This document shows positions 6,253 through 12,339 of a DNA stretch of 36,505 bases, in pieces (position 1 is the first letter of the stretch; every line of letters begins with the position of its first letter). The stretch is from Streptosporangiaceae bacterium (GTDB lineage: Bacteria; Actinomycetota; Actinomycetes; Streptosporangiales; Streptosporangiaceae). The DNA is taken from the NCBI GenBank assembly GCA_030041195.1, contig JASHOI010000028.1, forward strand, positions 1 to 36,505, in the 5' to 3' direction. The translations under genes and the position numbers were made by a program. The notes beneath the pieces are model-generated. The model was not told where the DNA came from. It ran no database searches and worked only from the letters and a program-made list of their open reading frames with translations.

Positions 6253-8849
6253 GTCAGGGATTTCTCGAACCACAGGTCGGCCCAGCGCCCGTCGTTGAAC
6301 GGGGCCACCGGCTGGTAGCCGTTCCTCGCGTACAGCCGCCGGGCCTCGGTCAGGTCGCTGCGGGTATCCAGCCGGACCCTGGTCAGCCCCCGGTCGCGGG
6401 CCGCGTCCTCGACAGCGCGCATCAGCAGGCCGCCGACCCCGCCGCCGCGGGCCGCCGGCTCGACGAATACCCGCGTGACCTCGCCGACCCCGCCGGGCAG
6501 CAGCCGAAGGCCGACGCACCCGATGACCTCCGCGCCCCGGAGGGCCACCAGCAGCAGCCCGCCCGGCGGGCACAGGTCGTCGCTCGGATCCTCGCGCATC
6601 TCGGCGTCGACCTCGGCGTCGGTCGCCTCCCGCCGGTGCGACCGGCTCACGAGGTCGCGGAAGTAATCCCTGAGCACCGTGCGGCCATCGGCGGATCCGG
6701 GCAGGACCTCGACCAGGGTGACGTCCGCCGGAGGATTGGCCATGTCACGACCATATATGTGCACCCGGGGCAGCCAGCCAAGCCAGGCGGGCAGCTGCCA
6801 GTTCCGGTCGCCGAGGATGTACATGAGCGCGGGCACGAGCGCGAACCGGATCAGGAACGCGTCCAGGGCGACCGCGACCGCGAACGCGACGCCGAACTCC
6901 TGAAGCAGTTGCAGCCCGCCGAGCACAAAGGAGCCGAAGACGGCGATCATGATGATCGCGGCGCTTGTGATGACGCCGCTGACCCGGCCGACGCCGTCGT
7001 GCACGGCGCGGGCGTTGTCGTGGTGGGCGAGCCATTCCTCCTGGACGCGGCTGAGCAGGAACACCTGGTAATCGGTGGACAGCCCGAACACGATCGCGAA
7101 CGTCATCGTGGGTACCGCGAAATTCACCGGCCCGGGCGGCAGCCCGGTCCAGCCGTACTGGAACACGGCGACGACCACGCCGAGCGCGGCGCCGATCGAC
7201 AGCAGGTTCAGCACCGCCGTGGTCAGCGGGATCGCCACGGACCGGAACACGATGAGCAGCAGCGTAAAGCCGATGGCCAGCACCACTGCGACGAACGGCA
7301 GCAGCCGGCTGCCCAGCAGCGCGCCGAGGTCGATGAACGTGGCGGTGGGCCCGCCGACGTAGACGGCGACGCCGGTTCCGGCGGTGGCGCGCGGGATGAC
7401 CGTGCCGCGCAGTCGGCGCACCAGATCGCCGGTGGCCGCGGCCTGCGGCGAGCTGGCCGGGTAGACCTCCAGCACCGCGGCGGTGCCGGCCGGGCTGACC
7501 TGGGGCGGGCTGACCGAGGCCACACCCGGCTCGGATCTGACCGTGCCCGCCAGTCGCTCCAGGACCGAGGCGTCCGACGGCTTGGGCAGCTCGGCGGCGA
7601 GCAGCAGCGGGCCGCTGAACCCGGGACCGAAGCCCTCCGCGAGCAGCCGGTAGGCCTGGTAAGTCGTGGTGCCCGGCGGGTCGGTGCTGGCGTCGGATTC
7701 GCCCAGCCGCAGCGACAACAGCGGCAGCGCCAGCACCGCCAGCACGATGATCACCGCGGCGGCCAGCGCCCACCGCCGGCGCTGGACCACTGTGGCCCAG
7801 GAGCTGAGCCGGGCCGAGACCGCGGCGGTGCCGGCCGGGTGACGGCCGGGCACGCGCAGGCTGTTGACCCGCGGGCCGAGCAGCGACAGCACGGCGGGCA
7901 GCAGCGTGAGCGCGGCCGCCATCGTGAACGCGACCTCAACGGCGGCACTCACGGCGATCGCGCTGGTGATGCTCACCCCGAGCAGGAGCATCCCGAGCAG
8001 CGCGAGCACCACGATGCCGCCGGCGAACAGCACCGCCCGTCCCGAGGTGCTGACCGACTGGGCGGCGGCCCGTTCGGGCCCGTGACCTTCGGCGAGCAGG
8101 CTGCGGAACCGGGACACGATGAACAGTGAGTAGTCGACGCCCACGCCGAGGGCGATCATCAGCGCGACCGCCTCGGTGGCGGTGCTGGCGTTCATCACGT
8201 GACTGATGAGGGCGTTGACGCTGATCCCGGCCGCGATCGCGACGAGCACGGTCAGGATCGGCATCAGCATGGCCACGACCGACCCGAACAGCACCAGCAG
8301 CACCAGCACCGCGAAGCCCAGGCCCACCGCGAGGGCCTGGCTCGGCCCGGACGACTCGGTGTTCTCGATCGCCTGCCCGAGCAGCGCGACCTGCAGCGTC
8401 CGCGTCCGCGCCGCCCTGGCGGCGCCGATCACCGCGGTGACGGCGGCGTTCGGGAGGTCGTTGGCCGGGGCGTCGAAGGTCACGGTCGCGAAGGCCGTCC
8501 TCGCGTCGCGCGAGATCGCCTGCCCGTGCGAGCCGTACGGGCTGGCCACGCCGGCCACGTACGGCATCCGCGCCACCCGGGCGAACATCGCCCGCAGCCG
8601 GTCCCGGACCGCGGTATCGGTCACGGTCCCGGCGGTCACGTGCACGACGATCTGGTCCTGATCCCCGGCCGCCTGCGGGAAGTGCCGCTGCAGCAGCGCC
8701 TGCGCCTGCTGCGAGCCGTAGCCCGGCGGGAGGGAGACGTTGTTGTCGAAGCTCGCGCCGCCCGCCGCCCGCGCCAGGCCGGCCAGCGCCAGCACCAGGA
8801 CCGCCCAGCCGGCGATCACCCACCACCGATGACGCGCCAGCGACCGCAC
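6231..8849 (-). CDS. MMPL/RND-family membrane transporter fused to a C-terminal GNAT acetyltransferase domain
   Basis: 872 residues. About 1-702 is a complete MMPL transporter: an N-terminal helix, an extracytoplasmic porter domain, a first block of helices with 'LGVGVDYSLFIVSRF', a second porter domain, and a second block with 'FGLSTDYQVFLLSRV'. These Asp-Tyr pairs are the proton-relay position in MmpL3-type pumps. The usual end 'LPRVHIYG' is followed without a stop, from M at 6743, by about 170 residues of GNAT fold, including 'VTRVFVEPAARGGGVGGLLM', the acetyl-CoA pyrophosphate loop. GTG 8849 is chosen over GTG 8855 because AGGAGG abuts 8855 but lies 5 nt from 8849. MMPL proteins export lipids or drugs with proton entry; the GNAT substrate is unknown. 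The gene heads the minus operon and faces a TetR gene. Confidence 0.88.
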   Translation of the reverse strand: MRSLARHRWWVIAGWAVLVLALAGLARAAGGASFDNNVSLPPGYGSQQAQALLQRHFPQAAGDQDQIVVHVTAGTVTDTAVRDRLRAMFARVARMPYVAGVASPYGSHGQAISRDARTAFATVTFDAPANDLPNAAVTAVIGAARAARTRTLQVALLGQAIENTESSGPSQALAVGLGFAVLVLLVLFGSVVAMLMPILTVLVAIAAGISVNALISHVMNASTATEAVALMIALGVGVDYSLFIVSRFRSLLAEGHGPERAAAQSVSTSGRAVLFAGGIVVLALLGMLLLGVSITSAIAVSAAVEVAFTMAAALTLLPAVLSLLGPRVNSLRVPGRHPAGTAAVSARLSSWATVVQRRRWALAAAVIIVLAVLALPLLSLRLGESDASTDPPGTTTYQAYRLLAEGFGPGFSGPLLLAAELPKPSDASVLERLAGTVRSEPGVASVSPPQVSPAGTAAVLEVYPASSPQAAATGDLVRRLRGTVIPRATAGTGVAVYVGGPTATFIDLGALLGSRLLPFVAVVLAIGFTLLLIVFRSVAIPLTTAVLNLLSIGAALGVVVAVFQYGWTGLPPGPVNFAVPTMTFAIVFGLSTDYQVFLLSRVQEEWLAHHDNARAVHDGVGRVSGVITSAAIIMIAVFGSFVLGGLQLLQEFGVAFAVAVALDAFLIRFALVPALMYILGDRNWQLPAWLGWLPRVHIYGRDMANPPADVTLVEVLPGSADGRTVLRDYFRDLVSRSHRREATDAEVDAEMREDPSDDLCPPGGLLLVALRGAEVIGCVGLRLLPGGVGEVTRVFVEPAARGGGVGGLLMRAVEDAARDRGLTRVRLDTRSDLTEARRLYARNGYQPVAPFNDGRWADLWFEKSLTWHRVPR

Positions 8850-8860
8850 GCTCACCTCCT

Positions 8861-8885
8861 AGTGTACGATTCGTACCGTATCCTA
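8861..8885. promoter_or_regulatory. Divergent promoter/operator between MMPL operon and its TetR
   Basis: GTACGATTCGTAC (8864-8876) is a perfect 6+1+6 palindrome. -10-like TATCCT (8879-8884, plus) and TAGGAT (8885-8880, minus) overlap each other just beside it. A repressor bound here would block both directions. The sequence is directly visible; the promoter role is inferred. Confidence 0.5.
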
Positions 8886-8972
8886 TTCGGGAGGACCGCC
8901 GGAACGCTATCCAGGGGCTCGGTCGCGCGGCGCGGCGTTTACTTGGACGGACGCCGTCCGGAGAGGAGCGCC

Positions 8973-9617
8973 ATGGCCATCACGCCCGTGCCGTCGGCCG
9001 CCGCTGACGCCCCACACGGCGGCCGGCCGCGGCGCCGCGGCGAGGAGCTCAACGCCGCGATCTTCGAGGCCACGCTGGCCGAGCTGGCCGAGGTCGGCTA
9101 CTCGCGGCTGGCGATGGAGCGCGTCGCCGCCCGCGCGGGCGCCAGCAAGATGTCGCTGTACCGGCGGTGGCCCAGCCGGGCCGAGCTTCTGATCGCGGCG
9201 TTGCAGCACCAGGACCGCGCGCCGGAACCGGCCCCAGACACCGGCAGCCTGCGCGACGACGTGCTGGCCTTCCTCCGCCGCGCGGCCGCCCTCCTGGACG
9301 GCGTCCTGGGGGAGGCGGTGCGCGGGCTGATGGCCGAGAGCCTGATCGACCCCGGCCGCACCGCCGCCGCCCGGGCCGGCGCGTTCAGCGCGCGCGACCG
9401 CGTGATGCGCGAGATCCTCGACCGCGCGGCCGCCCGCGGGGAAATCCGCCCTTCCGCGATCACGCCCCAGCTCGTCGGCCTCGCACCCGCGCTCGTCGAC
9501 TACCACTTCCTGATCCACGGCGCCCCCATCCCGGACGACCTGCTCACCGGGATCGTCGACAACGTGCTGCTCCCGCTGCTCACGCTTCCCGGGAGAGCCC
9601 CGTCATCAAGGCCGTGA
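8973..9617 (+). CDS. TetR/AcrR-family transcriptional regulator of the MMPL operon
   Basis: 214 residues. A basic N-terminal tail 'GGRPRRRGEEL' leads into a TetR helix-turn-helix (about 25-70) containing 'LAMERVAARAGASKMSLYRRWPSRAELL', a standard actinobacterial recognition helix. The C-terminal helical half ('GEAVRGLMAESLIDPGR') resembles the TetR C-terminal domain seen beside efflux genes. ATG 8973 has GAGAGGAG 4-5 nt upstream. It is transcribed away from the MMPL-led operon, with a palindrome at 8864-8876 between them. A second inverted repeat, CGGACGCCGTCCG (8948-8960), lies in its own leader. Likely role: repressor of the operon and of itself, lifted by an aromatic or lipid-like ligand (inferred). 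Confidence 0.9.
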   Translation: MAITPVPSAAADAPHGGRPRRRGEELNAAIFEATLAELAEVGYSRLAMERVAARAGASKMSLYRRWPSRAELLIAALQHQDRAPEPAPDTGSLRDDVLAFLRRAAALLDGVLGEAVRGLMAESLIDPGRTAAARAGAFSARDRVMREILDRAAARGEIRPSAITPQLVGLAPALVDYHFLIHGAPIPDDLLTGIVDNVLLPLLTLPGRAPSSRP

Positions 9618-10074
9618 TGCCCGGCGCCGGCCGGCTGCGCGGGTCGGTTTTCAGCGCGCCCACGGGCTTCGTGGCCGCGCTTCCCGGGACTGGTGAGGCT
9701 GACTGGTCCATTGACGGCTCAGCCCCGGGCCGTCGCTGACTGTCTCGGACCGTGCAGCCCGCCTCAGTGCACGCCGGTCAGTTTGGCTGCTTTACGTTGC
9801 GGTGTGCTAACGCCTGGTATACGAACGCGGCAGAGTCAGCCAACCGCTCCGACTCCAGCTCCGCTTTAGCCGCGCGAGGCAGCTGCATTTCCATGATCTT
9901 GGTGCCTGAGTACCTAATAGCGGTATTAATCAACCACGATCATGGAAAGCCCGCTGCGTGTTGATCATCTGCGGCGGCTGAGGAAGGCGCATTGCGCTCC
10001 CGGGGGCCGCGGCGCGCATGGGTGCCCGGAATATCCGGGTCGCCGTCGGTGTTTTCTCCCTGTTGAGAGGGAAA
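9618..10074. other. Gene-poor 457-bp interval with AT-richer core
   Basis: No convincing full-size gene lies here. The middle (about 9790-9960) is less GC-rich than its surroundings and holds one possible tiny minus-strand gene (9778-9933). Two symmetric elements occur: TAATA-GCGG-TATTA (9915-9928) and CCCGGAATATCCGGG (10025-10039). The latter lies 35 bp before the zinc-ribbon gene and could be an operator. Confidence 0.5.
9778..9933 (-). CDS. Possible small protein or gene remnant
   Basis: Reading leftward from TTG 9933 (or ATG 9894) to TGA 9780-9778 gives 51 (or 38) residues with ordinary, non-shadow composition: 'TAIRYSGTKIMEMQLPRAA', then an acidic/basic helix 'KAELESERLADSAAFVYQAL', then 'AHRNVKQPN'. 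It lies inside the AT-richer patch, where a GC-driven spurious frame is less likely. There is no strong ribosome site. It could be a genuine microprotein, the end of a decayed gene, or chance. Family not recognised. Confidence 0.3.
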   Translation of the reverse strand: MINTAIRYSGTKIMEMQLPRAAKAELESERLADSAAFVYQALAHRNVKQPN

Positions 10075-10075
10075 A
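10052..10075 (+). promoter_or_regulatory. Hairpin that pairs the ribosome binding site of the zinc-ribbon gene
   Basis: TTTTCTCCCT (10052-10061) and AGAGGGAAAA (10066-10075) can pair around a GTTG loop with nine of ten positions matched (one G-T, one A-C mismatch). The right arm contains the Shine-Dalgarno GAGGG and the A of the start codon. An AT-ended stem of this kind is unusual in this DNA and could modulate translation. The pairing is seen; regulation is inferred. Confidence 0.4.
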
Positions 10076-10593
10076 TGTCGAAGTGCATCACATGCGGGAC
10101 TGAATTGCATCCCGAGAGAGCAGCGAAGTACAACTACTGCATGGCCCCCGAGTGCCAGGAGAAAAACGCCAAGGGCCTGACGATCGCGGTCGTCGGCATG
10201 AACAAGGCCGCCGAGGAATTCGTGATCCTTGACGACCGCACCAAGGCGGACCTGGCCAGCGGCAAGTACCACGATCAGCGGCGCGGATCGTTCGGCACGT
10301 CCAGCGCAACACCGGCCGAGCGGGACGCCCAGGCCACGGCGGGGTCGGCGCGGGCCGCCCGGCCCGCCGCGGTGCCTGCCCAGCGCCCGGCACCCAGGCC
10401 GGCGACCCGGCCGCAGCGGCGGCCGCAGGCTGCCGCGCCGGTCCGCAAGCCGTGGAGCAGAAAGCAGGAGAAGCTCGCGCTGCTTTACAACGAACAAGGC
10501 CTCCGGCCGGCCGAGATAGCCGGCAAGCTCGGTGTGAGCTCGTACCTGGTAACCCAGATCATCCTGGCCGCCAAAAACCGCGGCAAGATCTGA
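10075..10593 (+). CDS. Zinc-ribbon protein with C-terminal helix-turn-helix
   Basis: 172 residues in three parts. Residues 4-27 carry four cysteines spaced C-x2-C-x14-C-x4-C ('SKCITCG', 'NYCMAPECQ'), a small zinc ribbon. Residues about 75-128 are a Pro/Ala/Arg-rich linker, highly basic and probably disordered. Residues 130-170 ('KQEKLALLYNEQGLRPAEIA', then 'GKLGVSSYLVTQIILAAKN') form a clear helix-turn-helix of the sigma-70 region 4/Trip-like type. ATG 10075 follows GAGAGGGA by 2-4 nt and gives the ribbon at the extreme N-terminus. It is probably a DNA- or nucleic-acid-binding protein; the target is unknown. The gene is transcribed alone and converges on the lipoprotein gene ending at 10636. 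Confidence 0.78.
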   Translation: MSKCITCGTELHPERAAKYNYCMAPECQEKNAKGLTIAVVGMNKAAEEFVILDDRTKADLASGKYHDQRRGSFGTSSATPAERDAQATAGSARAARPAAVPAQRPAPRPATRPQRRPQAAAPVRKPWSRKQEKLALLYNEQGLRPAEIAGKLGVSSYLVTQIILAAKNRGKI

Positions 10594-10635
10594 CCGCAGC
10601 GCGGGCTGGACCGGGGCGGAACGCGCCGGCGTCGG

Positions 10636-11463
10636 CTAATGCCCCGCGGTACCTCTTGGCTTCTTCGGCTTCTTCCGCCTGGCGAGCAGCGGAATGGCGC
10701 CGCCTATAATGGCGGCGATGATGGCAAAGAAGCCACCTATAAGCGCGAGCTCCAATGTGCTCGGCCCGCTCGCTCCGCCCGCGAGATTCGCCTTGGGCGA
10801 AGGCGGCCTGTAGACCTTGCTGGGCTTTACGGTCAAACTGATCGTAAGAGGCGGATTCAACTGGCCGAGGACGGCGGTCGCCGATAGCCCCTCGTACGCG
10901 TACTCTGAAATTGTGATCTGCGCATGACCAGGTTGCGAAGGCGCGGTGATCTGCCAATACCACCATGCCGACTGACCGGTTACGAACACGGGCAGATGCG
11001 GTACGCTGCTGGGCTGGCTGTCGCAGCTGATGTTGGTGCAGCTCACCTGCACGCTGACGTAGGCACCCGTTGGCACGTCATTCGGATCAACGCCGCGCCC
11101 GATTACCGCAGACGTTTCCGACGCGGACATGCTCTTCGAGGGATTCTTGCCGATATCGGTCACCGAGACGCTGAACCGGGCAACTTCACCCGTTCTTAAA
11201 ACCCCAAGCTCACTGTAGGTGAGCACGCCCTGGTCAAGTGCTCTTATATCGTTCGCCAGCTCGGTCTGCAGCACCGCCTGTCCGGGCTCCTCGGTGGCGG
11301 GCGCGGAGGTGCTGGGCGACGGGCTCGGCAGTCCGCCGCCGCTGATATTGCCGCCACACGCGGCGGCGAGCACGCTTAAAAGAAGCAGGCTCAGTACGCC
11401 TAGGGTGCGAGGACGCGATAGAGAAGACAACCGCACGTCCCTTCGCTGAACAGTGCTTATCAT
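10636..11463 (-). CDS. Putative lipoprotein with extracytoplasmic domain and C-terminal membrane anchor
   Basis: 275 residues from ATG 11463. The N-terminal part has basic residues, a hydrophobic stretch 'LGVLSLLLLSVLAAAC' and a lipobox cysteine at 36, so a lipid-anchored export signal is likely. A Ser/Pro/Thr-rich spacer ('GGGLPSPSPSTSAPATEE') follows, then a beta-rich domain with one C-x4-C pair ('VSCTNISCDS') and a C-terminal helix 'LALIGGFFAIIAAIIGGAI' ending in a basic tail 'ARRKKPKKPR'. The protein would be held at the outer face of the membrane at both ends, an uncommon layout. Family not recognised. The true start could be GTG 11433, whose ribosome site is too close. The gene is monocistronic. 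Confidence 0.72.
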   Translation of the reverse strand: MISTVQRRDVRLSSLSRPRTLGVLSLLLLSVLAAACGGNISGGGLPSPSPSTSAPATEEPGQAVLQTELANDIRALDQGVLTYSELGVLRTGEVARFSVSVTDIGKNPSKSMSASETSAVIGRGVDPNDVPTGAYVSVQVSCTNISCDSQPSSVPHLPVFVTGQSAWWYWQITAPSQPGHAQITISEYAYEGLSATAVLGQLNPPLTISLTVKPSKVYRPPSPKANLAGGASGPSTLELALIGGFFAIIAAIIGGAIPLLARRKKPKKPRGTAGH

Positions 11464-11588
11464 GCTGCGGTCGCAGCTTTCTGGTGCGTCCCGGTACGGA
11501 AGGTGGCAAAACCGGCACCGCCCTAGGCTGGAGACTAGCCGAGCCAGCGTCACCCTGCACCACCGGTGCGTGGAAGGTGCCCGCGATC

Positions 11589-12224
11589 TCAGCCAGGGAA
11601 GCTCATAGCTGAGCGGACGAGGTCCACGTAGCGCTCGGTCAGGGCGTCCGCCTGCTTGCGGTAGCGGACCGGCGGCAGGTCGTCGGTGTCGAGCCGCGGC
11701 AGGCGGAGAAACTCGAGGACTGTGTTCGCGGCGGCGAGCCTGTCCCGTGCCAGGTCTTCATAGACCACTTCGCAGGGCTGGATTCGGGTTGATGCGAACC
11801 ATTGCCGCCAGCCGTCCTCACATTGCTGGGCGAAGTGAACGAGCGGCATGATCTGCTCGACGTCGGTAGCTGGCTGGCTGGCCTCCTGGTCCGGCCGCAG
11901 CGCCCACTGATCTGTCGCGGCGGCTCGCCACCACGAGACGCCCTGCCGCCTGCGGAGCGAGGACCGCAGCCAGTCAAAGTCGTTCCACATCAGCTTCGAG
12001 CCGAGCACGCCGTTCGGCGTCGTGGCCCTCTTCCGCATGGCGCGGGCATAGACGTCCAGGTCGCCGCTCGGCAGGCCCCACTCGCGCTCGTGGTTCTGCC
12101 GCTCCGCTGCGTCGAAGTAGTCAGACGGTCGGCCGGCGTACCCCGTATCGCCCAGCGTGTGCGCCAGCAGCCAGCTGCCAGTTCGCTGGACACAGCAGAT
12201 GACGTAGCTCCTCGCCGGCTCCAC
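11589..12224 (-). CDS. Stf0-like sulfotransferase, apparently shortened internally
   Basis: 211 residues from GTG 12224. 'SYVICCVQRTGSWLLAHTL' is the Stf0-family N-terminal strand and PAPS phosphate-binding loop. 'GYAGRPSDYF', 'TTPNGVLGSKLMW', 'QGVSWWRAAATDQW' and 'PCEVVYEDLARD' also match the family (trehalose 2-sulfotransferase type). Stf0 proteins usually run about 240-270 residues. Between 'LMWNDFDWLRSSL' and 'RRRQGVSWWRA' (about residues 86-95, DNA about 11940-11969) the stretch that normally holds 'FPxxxFVWLxRRDxVxQ' is nearly absent, which removes part of the 3'-phosphate-binding site. It may be inactive. It diverges from the S9 peptidase gene. Confidence 0.75.
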   Translation of the reverse strand: MEPARSYVICCVQRTGSWLLAHTLGDTGYAGRPSDYFDAAERQNHEREWGLPSGDLDVYARAMRKRATTPNGVLGSKLMWNDFDWLRSSLRRRQGVSWWRAAATDQWALRPDQEASQPATDVEQIMPLVHFAQQCEDGWRQWFASTRIQPCEVVYEDLARDRLAAANTVLEFLRLPRLDTDDLPPVRYRKQADALTERYVDLVRSAMSFPG

Positions 12225-12339
12225 GACCGGAGTCTGCCTCAGCCCGGCTGGCTGACAAAGCGAATTTCACGACGTGGGCGGATGTTTCCCATATTTCTTC
12301 TCATTTCCTTGGCGTGAATGATGCCGGCATACTGCTGTC

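Noticed and set aside
6246..8129. Long plus-strand open frame opposite the MMPL-GNAT gene
   Set aside because: It is His/Gln/Asp/Arg-rich low-complexity text without motifs; the minus strand is a clear transporter.
9752..9964. Plus-strand 70-residue open frame in the 9618-10074 gap
   Set aside because: It has no ribosome site and irregular composition; the minus strand over the same bases reads more like protein.
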